Of a stretch of DNA of 64,000 nt, positions 25,046-32,605 are shown piece after piece. The first letter of the stretch is position 1, and each line of letters begins with the position of its first letter. Below the pieces are notes generated by a model. It saw only the letters and a program-made list of their open reading frames with translations, had not been told where the DNA came from and ran no database searches. The DNA is from Microbacterium binotii (GTDB lineage Bacteria > Actinomycetota > Actinomycetes > Actinomycetales > Microbacteriaceae). Position numbers and translations under genes: made by a program. The stretch covers positions 186,001 to 250,000 of the forward strand of contig NZ_CP090347.1 of assembly GCF_021398715.1 (NCBI RefSeq), written 5' to 3'.

Positions 25046-26506
25046 ATGTGCGGCATCGTCGGAATGGTCGGGCAGGGTCCGATCAATCAGGACATCTACG
25101 ACTCCCTCCTTCTGCTGCAGCACCGCGGACAGGACTCCACCGGCATCGCGACCGCCGAGGGCACGGGCGTCTTCCACATCGCCAAGGCGAAGGGGCAGGT
25201 GCGCGAGGCGTTCCGCACCCGTGACATGCGCGCCCTCCTCGGTGAGATCGGGCTCGGTCACGTGCGCTACGCGACGAAGGGCACGGCATCCAACGAAGAA
25301 GAGGCGCAGCCCTTCTACGTCAACGCGCCCTACGGCATCGTCTTGGTGCACAACGGCAACCTGACGAACACGCGAGAGCTCACCGAGGAGCTGTTCCGCA
25401 AGGATCGCCGCCACCTCAACACGAGCTCCGACACCGAGCTGCTCGTCAACGTGCTCGCCGGTGAGCTGCAGGCCGAGATCCCGGGTCTCGAGCTGGACGC
25501 CGAGCAGGTCTTCCGCGCCGTCGCGCGGGTGCACGAGCGCGTCGAGGGCTCGTACGCCGCGATCGCCCTGATCGCCGGTCACGGTCTGCTGGCCTTCCGG
25601 GATCCGTTCGGCATCCGCCCGCTGATCCTCGGTCGCCGCTCCAACCCGGACGGTCACGACGAGTGGGTCGTGGCCTCCGAGTCGCTCGTGCTCGACAACG
25701 CCGGCTTCGAGGTCGTCCGCGACGTCGCCCCCGGCGAGGCGGTGTTCGTCGCGCTCGACGGCACACTGCACGCACGCCAGTGCGCGAGCGACACGACGCT
25801 CGCGCCGTGCTCGTTCGAGTACGTGTACCTCGCGCGTCCCGACTCGGTCATGAACGGCATCTCGGTGTACGAGACGCGACTGCGCATGGGTGACCGCCTC
25901 GCAGACACGATCGCGAAGTACACCCCGCAGGGCAAGATCGACGTGGTCATGCCGATCCCGGACTCGTCGCGTCCCGCGGCGATGCAGGTCGCCCGCAAGC
26001 TCGGCATCGAGTACCGCGAGGGCTTCTACAAGAATCGCTACGTGGGTCGGACGTTCATCATGCCCGGCCAGGCCGTGCGCAAGAAGAGCGTGCGTCAGAA
26101 GCTCAACGCCATGCCGAGCGAGTTCAAGGGCAAGAACGTGCTGCTGGTCGACGACTCGATCGTGCGCGGCACGACGAGCAAGGAGATCATCCAGATGGCG
26201 CGCGACGCGGGCGCCCTGTCGGTGACGTTCGCCTCGGCCGCGCCGCCCGTGCGGTTCCCGCACGTGTACGGCATCAACATGCCGTCGCGGCACGAGCTGG
26301 TCGCGCACGGCCGGACGATCCCCGAGATCGCCGAGGAACTCGGCGCCGACTACATGGTCTACCAGGAGATCGATGACCTGAAGGCGGCGATCCTCGAGGG
26401 CTCGGACATCACCGACCTCGACATGAGCTGCTTCGACGGCCGCTACGTCACCGGAACCGTCAGCGACGAGTACCTGGCCTGGGTCGAGGGCACGCAGACG
26501 TCCTGA
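25046..26506 (+). CDS. purF: Amidophosphoribosyltransferase
   Basis: First committed enzyme of purine synthesis: makes phosphoribosylamine from PRPP and glutamine. The 486 residues consist of an N-terminal Ntn glutaminase domain (MCGIVGMVGQ; Cys2 becomes the nucleophile after Met removal) and a C-terminal phosphoribosyltransferase domain with the PRPP loop VLLVDDSIVRGTTSKEI. Cysteines near residues 252, 258 and 465 might belong to a structural or Fe-S site, as known for some PurF proteins; this is not certain here. It is translated from an ATG six bases after the purM stop. Confidence 0.97.
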   Translation: MCGIVGMVGQGPINQDIYDSLLLLQHRGQDSTGIATAEGTGVFHIAKAKGQVREAFRTRDMRALLGEIGLGHVRYATKGTASNEEEAQPFYVNAPYGIVLVHNGNLTNTRELTEELFRKDRRHLNTSSDTELLVNVLAGELQAEIPGLELDAEQVFRAVARVHERVEGSYAAIALIAGHGLLAFRDPFGIRPLILGRRSNPDGHDEWVVASESLVLDNAGFEVVRDVAPGEAVFVALDGTLHARQCASDTTLAPCSFEYVYLARPDSVMNGISVYETRLRMGDRLADTIAKYTPQGKIDVVMPIPDSSRPAAMQVARKLGIEYREGFYKNRYVGRTFIMPGQAVRKKSVRQKLNAMPSEFKGKNVLLVDDSIVRGTTSKEIIQMARDAGALSVTFASAAPPVRFPHVYGINMPSRHELVAHGRTIPEIAEELGADYMVYQEIDDLKAAILEGSDITDLDMSCFDGRYVTGTVSDEYLAWVEGTQTS

Positions 26507-26508
26507 CA

Positions 26509-26562
26509 TCACAGAGCAGCCGCACGGGCACCGATGCGGTGCGCCGTGCGGCCTGGCTGTGA
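26509..26562. terminator. Bidirectional hairpin between purF and the DUF3073 gene
   Basis: An imperfect long stem runs from TCACAG at 26509 to CTGTGA ending at 26562, with a strong core GCCGCACGG pairing with CCGTGCGGC. It begins three bases after the purF stop and lies between convergent genes. It is probably a terminator, at least for purMF. Confidence 0.65.
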
Positions 26563-26602
26563 CGACGAGCGGGCGAGGTGCCGCTGCGTGGGCGCCGGTG
26601 GG

Positions 26603-26797
26603 TTACCGGGCGCCCTCGAGCGAGTCCTCGTCCTCGTCTTCGTCCTCGTACTGGTCGGCCCACTTGTCGACGTACTCGTTCTCGTCACTCGGGTGACCGA
26701 GTTCGCGCTCGAGCGCCGCGTAGTTCACCGACGGGCTGAATGACTTCAGCTCACGGGCGATCTTCGTGTGCTTCGCCTTCTGACGGCCACGCCCCAT
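26603..26797 (-). CDS. DUF3073 family small protein
   Basis: A 64-residue actinobacterial protein with the family start MGRGRQKAKHTKIARELKSFSP, then NYAALERELG and an acidic tail (DQYEDEDEDEDSLEGAR). The basic head and acidic tail suggest nucleic-acid or ribosome contact, but no function is established. The ATG at 26797 is chosen because homologues begin there; the frame upstream is not family-like. It stands alone between convergent purF and a divergent UspA gene. Confidence 0.9.
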   Translation of the reverse strand: MGRGRQKAKHTKIARELKSFSPSVNYAALERELGHPSDENEYVDKWADQYEDEDEDEDSLEGAR

Positions 26798-26942
26798 GCG
26801 AGACCCCCTCATATTCTGACGGCGAGGGCTGCAGCTGGCGCCCGTCGCATCCGCGTAGTCCGGTTTCTGAACCGGGAAGAGTAGCATCAACAATAACACG
26901 GCGGTTCGCGGGGTCTCTCCCGCGGCCGCCCGCGGAGGAGTC

Positions 26943-27437
26943 ATGAGCGAAGAAGCTGTCGGGCCGGTCGTGCTGGGAGCGACCGCGGACCTTCCCGATC
27001 GAGTGTGGAACGAGGCCGCCCGCTACGCGCGGCTCTTCGGGCGTGATCTCATCGTCGCGTATGTGGATGTGACCCGGTTCGTCACCTATGCCGATCCCGA
27101 CGGTGTCGAGCACAGCGCGCCCATCGACATCAACCTCGCGGCGGGGCAGGCGCAGGTGGACGCGGTGCGTGACCGAGCCGAGAAGCTCCTCGAGCCGGAT
27201 GGGTGGACGCTGCGCTCGCTCGTCGGCGATCCCGCGATGGCGCTGAAGGATCTGGCCGATCAGGTGGACGCCGTGATGATCGTGGTCGGCACCCGCAGGC
27301 GCGGATTCGGTGAGACCCTGCGGGAGTTCTTCACCGGCTCCGTCGCCGCGCGCCTGGCGCACCGCCAGCACCGGCCGGTGCTCGTCGTCCCCCTCGAGGA
27401 GCCCCTGGCCGATGCCGACGACCCCTGGGTCGAATAG
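26943..27437 (+). CDS. Universal stress protein (UspA family)
   Basis: A single-domain UspA protein of 164 residues. It has the nucleotide-binding pattern GTRRRG...GSVAARLAHRQHRPVLVVP (the G-x2-G-x9-G(S/T) motif) near the C-terminus, so it should bind ATP. The start MSEEAVGPVVLGAT follows GGAGTC. The family acts in stress survival through undefined contacts. It converges on a PadR gene with only a 3-bp gap. Confidence 0.9.
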   Translation: MSEEAVGPVVLGATADLPDRVWNEAARYARLFGRDLIVAYVDVTRFVTYADPDGVEHSAPIDINLAAGQAQVDAVRDRAEKLLEPDGWTLRSLVGDPAMALKDLADQVDAVMIVVGTRRRGFGETLREFFTGSVAARLAHRQHRPVLVVPLEEPLADADDPWVE

Positions 27438-27440
27438 CTC

Positions 27441-28046
27441 CTAGCCGCGCAGTCCGCGGGTGAGCTCGCGCGCCGCCGCATCCATCGCCTCGATGAAGGC
27501 GTCGACCGCTGACGCGGAGAGCTGGCCGCCGCGGGCGACGTGCGTGCGCATGTCGGCGCGCACCTGCGTGCGGAACTCGGTGACCGCCGCCTCTGCGCGT
27601 CGCAGTTGTTCGCGTGCCGCACTGCGCTCGTCGTCCTCATGGGGGCGGGCGGGAGCATCCCGGTCCGCCTTGGACGCTGCGGCGAGATCGGCGCGCAGGC
27701 TCCGCATCGCCTCGCGCACACTGCCACGGACCTCCTGGGCGATGAGGCGCACGGAGTCGGCGAGGTCGGACTGGATGCCCTCGAGCTCGCCCGCACGGGC
27801 CGCGACCTCGGCGCGCCCCGCATCCGTGAGCGCGTAGACCGTCTTGCGACCGTCGACCGTCTTGGTGACCAGGCCCTCCTCCTCCAGCTTCGCGAGGCGG
27901 GGATAGATCGTGCCGGCGCTCGGCGTGTAGGTGCCGCCCGTGCGGTCGGCGAGTGCCTGCATGAGGTCGTAGCCGTGGCGCGGGGACTCGTCGAGGAGGC
28001 TCAGCAGATACAGGCGCAGGTCGCCGTGCGAGAACACCGGGGCCAT
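27441..28046 (-). CDS. PadR family transcriptional regulator
   Basis: Predicted repressor of its own two-gene operon. The 201 residues open with a PadR winged helix (SHGDLRLYLLSLLDESPRHGYDLMQAL and GTIYPRLAKLEEEGLVTK) followed by a long charged helical C-terminal region (about residues 85-200) likely for dimerisation. GTG and ATG starts at 28049 and 28046 overlap the stop of the upstream DUF4097 gene, so translation is coupled. The perfect inverted repeat at 28897-28940 is the likely operator. Confidence 0.92.
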   Translation of the reverse strand: MAPVFSHGDLRLYLLSLLDESPRHGYDLMQALADRTGGTYTPSAGTIYPRLAKLEEEGLVTKTVDGRKTVYALTDAGRAEVAARAGELEGIQSDLADSVRLIAQEVRGSVREAMRSLRADLAAASKADRDAPARPHEDDERSAAREQLRRAEAAVTEFRTQVRADMRTHVARGGQLSASAVDAFIEAMDAAARELTRGLRG

Positions 28047-28879
28047 CACTGCTCGTCCTCCGCGGCGGAGCGGCGCAGGACCGTGATGTCGCCCGAGACC
28101 GAGTTCGCCCGGACGTCGACGAAGCTGCCGCTGAGCTCGCCGATCGAGCCGGAGTAGTTCGTGGTGGGTCCGCTGCCTCGGCCGGACTGTGGCACCCCAT
28201 CGATCTGCACGCGTCCGCTGACACTGCGCACCACGTAGTTGGCGGGCAGTCCCGCATCCAGACGGATGGTGGTGCTGCCGGCGACGGTGTTCAGCCCGAT
28301 CTGGTGCACCGGTCCGATCGCGTCGATCATCATGCTGCCGGACACCGTGTCGACCGTCGCCTTCGTGATGCGGCCCGTCGCCGTCACGTCACCGGAGACG
28401 CTGTTCGCGTTCAGCGCGCCGTCGAGTCCTCGGCTCTGGACGTCGCCCGACACGGCGTTCACGGTGAGGTCGCCGCTCAGTCCGTCCACGATCACGTCGC
28501 CCGAAACCGTGTTGACGCGCGCATCCGCGGCGAGGCCGGAGACGAGAGCACTGGCGTTCACGACGCCGAGGGTGAGCGCGATGTCCGCGGGCACCGCGAC
28601 GCTGATCTCGGCCTTGGGGCCTCCGGAACCGAAGTTGCGGAACACCTCGAGGAAGTTGTCCCAGCGCAGCTGCGGGTGGTCGATCTCGATGCGGCCGTCT
28701 TCGGCGGAGATGCGCAGATCCTTGGTCGTCACTGCGTGCACTTCGATGCGCACCCCGGGTTCGTCGTGGGCGACGATGTCGATCTCACCGCCGACCAGAC
28801 CCACCTTCAGGTGCGTGATGTCGTCCAGGTCGATCACGCGGGTCTCGCCGGGGTGGATGAGCCACTTTTCCGGTGCCAT
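28046..28879 (-). CDS. DUF4097 beta-helix protein, cytoplasmic
   Basis: A 277-residue protein of the DUF4097 family, built of short repeats with the signature N(T/A/S)VSGDV (about seven copies between residues 125 and 270), which form a right-handed beta-helix. No signal peptide is present. In Gram-positives such genes are often paired with PadR or small membrane proteins and respond to envelope stress; the role is inferred from that association. It is the first gene of an operon with padR. GAGGAGAACC precedes the ATG. Confidence 0.88.
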   Translation of the reverse strand: MAPEKWLIHPGETRVIDLDDITHLKVGLVGGEIDIVAHDEPGVRIEVHAVTTKDLRISAEDGRIEIDHPQLRWDNFLEVFRNFGSGGPKAEISVAVPADIALTLGVVNASALVSGLAADARVNTVSGDVIVDGLSGDLTVNAVSGDVQSRGLDGALNANSVSGDVTATGRITKATVDTVSGSMMIDAIGPVHQIGLNTVAGSTTIRLDAGLPANYVVRSVSGRVQIDGVPQSGRGSGPTTNYSGSIGELSGSFVDVRANSVSGDITVLRRSAAEDEQ

Positions 28880-28896
28880 GTCGGTTCTCCTCGTCT

Positions 28897-28940
28897 ATCG
28901 AGATATATCGCGTTGCGAAGATAACACGATATATCTCGAT
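28897..28940. promoter_or_regulatory. PadR operator: perfect AT-rich inverted repeat
   Basis: ATCGAGATATATCG (28897-28910) and CGATATATCTCGAT (28927-28940) form perfect 14-bp arms 16 bp apart. The AT-rich arms stand out in this high-GC window. They lie 18 bp upstream of the DUF4097-padR operon and contain possible -10 hexamers (GATATAT), so binding would block transcription. Confidence 0.75.
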
Positions 28941-28948
28941 CCGGAAGA

Positions 28949-29019
28949 CCCGAACTCCTGCAGATCTGCTGATTCGGCCTCTCGGCGTCGCCCGCGCAGC
29001 GAGTCTGCAGGAGTTCGGG
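28949..29019. repeat. Dispersed inverted repeat B, copy 2
   Basis: Perfect 16-nt arms, CCCGAACTCCTGCAGA (28949-28964) and its complement (29004-29019), around a 39-nt loop. The arms match copy 1 at 12716-12784, while the loop sequences differ. It lies between the divergent-side operator of the PadR operon and the 3' end of a methyltransferase gene. Confidence 0.82.
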
Positions 29020-29103
29020 CGGCGGGCGGCGGAGCCGGGGCGAGCGGCGGCCGGGGGAGGGAGGTATCGGGGCGGCGGGTGGAGGCGCGGATGTGACTCA
29101 GGC

Positions 29104-29967
29104 TCAGGCGGGCTTGGTGGCGCGGATCGTGTAGGTGAGCGGCATGACGCCGGCGAACCGGCCGGTCAGCACCCACTCGCCGTCGGTGGCCCGATGCGTC
29201 ATCCGACCGGGCAGCGCCTCCCACGGCACGCTGTCGTGTTCGACGAGCGCGTCGATGCGCAGGCCCGCATCCAGCAGGGCGGTCACGATCTCGCCCAGGG
29301 CGTGGTTCCACTCGTACGTCTTGGTCGCCGTCAATGGACGCGTGGTCGGCACGTAGGTGGAGTCATCGTCCCACTCGAGCGGCTCGGCGGGCTCGAAGTA
29401 GGAGAAGCGGAGGTGGATGTCGTCCTCGAGCGTCTCGTTGACCGACCACAGGATGGGGTGGCCCTCGCGAATGAACAACGACCCGCCGGGCGCGAGCAGC
29501 GCCGCGACGACCCGCGCCCACTCGTCGACCCGCGGCAGCCAGCACAACGCGCCGATGCCGGTGTAGACGAGGTCGAAGGATGCGGGCTGCAGCACCGATG
29601 CCGCATCCCGCACATCGGAGCGTACGAAGTCGACGTCGTCGCCGGACTCGGCGACGAGCCGTCGGGCCTCGGCGATCGCCGTCTCGGAGAAATCCAGCCC
29701 GGTGACGTGCGCGCCGAGCCTGGCGAGGGAGAGCGTGTCAGTACCGATGTGGCACTGCAGGTGCACCGCGCGCTTGCCGCGGATGTCGCCGAGCAGAGGC
29801 AGGTCGAAGCGGACGACGTCGGAGAGCGCCTCGTGGTCGTCGACGAAGCGCTCGATCCCGTACCCCGACCCGTCACGGGCGGCGTGGAGCTCGGCGCGCT
29901 CGTCCCAGTTGGCGCGATTCGCCTCGACGAACGGGGTGGGATCGATGTGCTCGCGCGCGGAGACCAT
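29104..29967 (-). CDS. Class I SAM-dependent methyltransferase
   Basis: A 287-residue methyltransferase of unknown substrate. Motif I appears as VHLQCHIGTDTLSLARLGA, motif II as TGLDFSETAI, and the catalytic-domain DVRDAA and FDLVYTGIGALCWLP follow. The LQCHxGxDT form of motif I defines a common bacterial subfamily. The C-terminal third (SYFEPAEPLEWDDDSTYVPTTR) is subfamily-specific. A TAGCGT -10 box ends six bases before the ATG, so the mRNA is probably leaderless. Confidence 0.9.
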   Translation of the reverse strand: MVSAREHIDPTPFVEANRANWDERAELHAARDGSGYGIERFVDDHEALSDVVRFDLPLLGDIRGKRAVHLQCHIGTDTLSLARLGAHVTGLDFSETAIAEARRLVAESGDDVDFVRSDVRDAASVLQPASFDLVYTGIGALCWLPRVDEWARVVAALLAPGGSLFIREGHPILWSVNETLEDDIHLRFSYFEPAEPLEWDDDSTYVPTTRPLTATKTYEWNHALGEIVTALLDAGLRIDALVEHDSVPWEALPGRMTHRATDGEWVLTGRFAGVMPLTYTIRATKPA

Positions 29968-30002
29968 GCGCTCACGCTACCCGCGGACGGCCGCGCGCGA
30001 AA

Positions 30003-30033
30003 AAGGGGCACCCGTCGGCGACGGATGCCCCTT
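30003..30033 (-). terminator. Rho-independent terminator of the small membrane protein gene
   Basis: AAGGGGCACCCGTC (30003-30016) pairs with 30020-30033 with one mismatch and a 3-nt loop. On the minus strand the stem is followed by TTTTTC, a proper U-tract, 11 bp past the stop at 30044. This is the most canonical terminator in the window. Confidence 0.88.
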
Positions 30034-30043
30034 CTTCGAGGTG

Positions 30044-30208
30044 TCAGACCTTGCTGCCGCCTCGAATGACTCGGAGCAGGAATGCGATCAGCGCGATGAC
30101 GCCGACAATGAGGGCCACCCACAGCAGCCAGTTCAGCGCTGTGTTGAGGCCTCCGACGATCGCCAGCACGATGGCGACGACGATGATGATGAGCAGTGCG
30201 ATGTTCAT
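30044..30208 (-). CDS. Small two-span membrane protein
   Basis: A 54-residue, very hydrophobic protein: MNIALLIIIVVAIVLAIVGG is the first span, followed by a second (LLWVALIVGVIALIAFLLRVI) and a basic end GGSKV. The ATG at 30208 follows GAGAATCC; an ATG further upstream in frame is less likely because the sequence there is not membrane-like. Similar short hydrophobic proteins are abundant in Actinobacteria and often stress-induced. It is a monocistronic unit ended by a clear terminator. Confidence 0.78.
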   Translation of the reverse strand: MNIALLIIIVVAIVLAIVGGLNTALNWLLWVALIVGVIALIAFLLRVIRGGSKV

Positions 30209-30437
30209 CTGGATTCTCCTCGTTCTCGCCGGGACGCCGCGCGACCCGGATGCCTCGTGGGCACATCCCAACATTCCCACTGCGCACTCACAGCGTCAGA
30301 GGGGTTGACGCTCGAAAGCGCCCGGTGCTACTCGCGTAGGCGCGCGTCCTCTCACATGTCAAGCCCGCTGATGTACGGATGCGGCGCGCTCTAGCGTCGG
30401 GGAAACGCCTCGTGGACGCGGGGCGGGAGAGGCCGAC

Positions 30438-30707
30438 ATGCCGGGTGGACGCGGGGCGAACAGCCTGAAGGATCCGAAGCTGTACGAGGAGTTGCGCGAC
30501 GAGGGCGCCTCGAAGGAGAAGGCCGCGCGCATCTCCAACGCGGCGGCGCGCGACGGGCGTTCGGCCGTCGGCAGGCGCGGTGGGCGCTCCGGCGACTACG
30601 AGGACTGGACGGTCCCCGAACTGCGCAAGCGCGCGAAAGAACTCGGTCTCACCGGATACTCCGGCAAGCGCAAGGCGGAGCTGATCTCGGCTCTGCGCAA
30701 CCACTGA
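30438..30707 (+). CDS. DUF7218/Rho N-terminal (SAP-like) domain protein
   Basis: An 89-residue nucleic-acid-binding protein. The N-terminal half (SLKDPKLYEELRDEGASKEKAARISNAAA) matches DUF7218-type proteins, and the C-terminal half (WTVPELRKRAKELGLTGYSGKRKAELISALR) is a Rho-N/SAP-like helix-extended-loop-helix that binds nucleic acid. It ends one base before the topoisomerase IB gene, implying co-translation and perhaps a joint role on DNA. Confidence 0.88.
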   Translation: MPGGRGANSLKDPKLYEELRDEGASKEKAARISNAAARDGRSAVGRRGGRSGDYEDWTVPELRKRAKELGLTGYSGKRKAELISALRNH

Positions 30708-30708
30708 C

Positions 30709-31671
30709 GTGGCGCGACTGGCCCGGGTCGATCCCGGATCGGACGCGGGGATCTCCCGCACGCGCAGCGGCACGGGGTTCAGCTACACGCGGCCCGACGG
30801 CACGAAGGTCACGACGGCGGAGCGTGCTCGCATCGAGGCCCTCGTCATCCCGCCGGCGTGGCAGGACGTGTGGATCTGTGCGAAGGACAACGGTCACATC
30901 CAGGCGGTCGGCACCGACGACGCCGGTCGACGGCAGTACCTGTACCACGCCGACTGGTCGGTCAAGCGGGACAAGGGCAAGTACGCGCGTGCCCTCGCCC
31001 TCGCGGAGTCGCTGCCGCGCGCCCGCGGCCGGGTGACGGCGGCGCTGCGGCGAGCGGACGACTCGCGCGAGGCCGTGCTCGCCGCCGCGTTCCGGATGCT
31101 GGATGCGGGAGCCATCCGGATCGGCTCCACGAAGTACCTGCGCCGCGGCGGCGGGCGGGGCCTCACGACCCTGCAGCGGCGCGACGTCCGCGTCGAGGCC
31201 GGGGTGATCGAACTCGACTTCCCCGCGAAGAGCGGGGTGCGCGCCCGCATCCGCATCGAGGACGAGGACCTGGCCGTCGTCCTCGAGCAGCTGACGGCGG
31301 GGCGCCCGCGTTCGCCGCTGCTCGCCTACCGGCGCGGTCGACGGCGGGTGGCTCTCACGCCCGGCGAGGTGAACGCCTACATCCGTGTGCTCACCGGAGG
31401 TGACTTCACCGCGAAGGACTTCCGCACGCTGCGGGGCACGGTCACCGCGGCGGAGAGCCTGGCGCGTCTCGGGCACGTGGAGTCGAAGAAGGCGCGCAAA
31501 CTGGCGGAACGCGACGCCGTGAAGGCGACCGCCGCGGTGCTGTGCAACACGCCGTCCGTCGCGCGCAGCAGCTACATCGATCCGCGCGTGTGGCGGGCCT
31601 ATGCCAAGGGGCGCCTGCTGGAGTCGGGCGTCTCGCCCGAGACCGCGATCCGGCGTCTCGTCGAAGGCTGA
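30709..31671 (+). CDS. DNA topoisomerase IB (poxvirus/bacterial type)
   Basis: Relaxes supercoils by a 3'-phosphotyrosyl intermediate without ATP. The 320 residues contain the N-terminal domain (GFSYTRPDGTKV, IPPAWQDVWICAKDNGHIQAVGTD), the catalytic patch with RIGSTKYLRRGGGRGLTTLQ, the KDFRTLRGT segment and the nucleophile Tyr289 in SSYIDPRV. The length is normal. The GTG start lies one base after the stop of the Rho-N protein. Such enzymes are accessory in bacteria; no local partner besides the Rho-N protein is seen. Confidence 0.94.
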   Translation: MARLARVDPGSDAGISRTRSGTGFSYTRPDGTKVTTAERARIEALVIPPAWQDVWICAKDNGHIQAVGTDDAGRRQYLYHADWSVKRDKGKYARALALAESLPRARGRVTAALRRADDSREAVLAAAFRMLDAGAIRIGSTKYLRRGGGRGLTTLQRRDVRVEAGVIELDFPAKSGVRARIRIEDEDLAVVLEQLTAGRPRSPLLAYRRGRRRVALTPGEVNAYIRVLTGGDFTAKDFRTLRGTVTAAESLARLGHVESKKARKLAERDAVKATAAVLCNTPSVARSSYIDPRVWRAYAKGRLLESGVSPETAIRRLVEG

Positions 31672-31747
31672 ACTCCGGCGACGGCTGACGAGCCGCGCGT
31701 AGATGGATGTCGGAAGGAGACGTCCGCGGCGGGAGTAGCGTTGCCCC

Positions 31748-32122
31748 GTGGCAGCAGGCTTCTCGTGGCGGCATCTCGGGCTGATCGTCCTCGGCGGCGC
31801 GATCGGCACCGCCGCACGAGCCGGGCTCCTGCTCATCGACGCCCCGGCGTGGCATCCGATCGCGGTGCCCGTGATCAACGTCACGGGTGCGTTCGCGCTG
31901 GGGCTGTTGACGGCGGTGCTCACCCGCCGCGCCGAGACCGCGCGCTCGAGAGATCTGCGTCAGCTGCTCGGAACCGGCGTGCTCGGCGGCTACACGACCT
32001 ACAGCACGTTCGCGGTTCAGGCCGTCGACGGGGCGGCCGTGGCCCTCACGCTCGCCACGGCGGCCGTGGGGCTCGCCGCCGCCTGGGCGGGCCTCGCCCT
32101 CGGGCGGAGGGGGGCCGCGTGA
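31748..32122 (+). CDS. crcB: Fluoride channel subunit FluC/CrcB (first of pair)
   Basis: A four-span fluoride exporter subunit of 124 residues. It has the family motifs GAIGTAARAGLLL, PVINVTGAFALGLLTA and TGVLGGYTTYSTF, the last lining the pore. In many Gram-positives two fluC genes are adjacent. TAGCGT ends six bases before the GTG, indicating a leaderless mRNA. The stop overlaps the start of the second copy by 4 bp. No fluoride riboswitch-like leader is possible with this start. Confidence 0.93.
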   Translation: MAAGFSWRHLGLIVLGGAIGTAARAGLLLIDAPAWHPIAVPVINVTGAFALGLLTAVLTRRAETARSRDLRQLLGTGVLGGYTTYSTFAVQAVDGAAVALTLATAAVGLAAAWAGLALGRRGAA

Positions 32123-32490
32123 CGCCGCTCGTCTTCCTCATCGTCGTCGTCGCCGGCGGCGTCGGGGCGGGCGCGCGCTACGTCGTCGACCTCGCCGTCA
32201 CGACCCTCGTGGGCGCTCGCTTCCCGTGGGGCACGCTCGTCATCAACGTGACCGGATCGTTCGCGCTCGGCCTGCTGACCGGTGCGGTCTCGGATGCGGC
32301 TCTGCTCGCCGTGGCCGGCACGGGACTCCTGGGCGGTTTCACGACCTTCAGCTCGGTGGCCGCGGTCAGCGCCGTCATGGCGACCGAGCGGCGCGGATGG
32401 GCGGCCGCGACCAACACGGTCGGAACGCTCGTCCTGGCGCTCGCCGCCGCCGCGGTCGGTCTCGCGGTCGGCGGGCTCGTCACCCGGTAG
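32119..32490 (+). CDS. crcB: Fluoride channel subunit FluC/CrcB (second of pair)
   Basis: A 123-residue, four-span partner of the preceding gene with GGVGAGARYVVDL, TLVINVTGSFALGLLTG and GLLGGFTTFSSVA. Each subunit keeps a full set of motifs, so either dual homodimers or a heterodimer is possible; adjacent pairs in other species can act together. The GTG start overlaps the previous stop. Confidence 0.93.
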   Translation: MTPLVFLIVVVAGGVGAGARYVVDLAVTTLVGARFPWGTLVINVTGSFALGLLTGAVSDAALLAVAGTGLLGGFTTFSSVAAVSAVMATERRGWAAATNTVGTLVLALAAAAVGLAVGGLVTR

Positions 32491-32536
32491 CGGGATATGC
32501 CCGGCGACGGCCCGAGAACGCGTGAGATACTGAGCC

Positions 32537-32554
32537 CGATACAACCCTGTATCG
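32537..32554. promoter_or_regulatory. Candidate TetR-type operator upstream of the RND exporter
   Basis: CGATACAACCCTGTATCG is an 18-bp inverted repeat with perfect 7-nt arms and a 4-nt centre. It lies 51 bp before the exporter start. Size and symmetry suit a TetR-family dimer, but no regulator gene is next to it, so the protein that reads it would be encoded elsewhere. Confidence 0.6.
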
Positions 32555-32605
32555 TGCCTCCTCGCCGCTGCACCTTCTCGAGTCGGCCGTCCTGAAAGCG
32601 CTCCC

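Noticed and set aside
23819-26512. 897-codon minus-strand open frame opposite purM and purF
   Set aside because: Spans two unrelated enzymes antisense with low-complexity composition; purM and purF are unambiguous.
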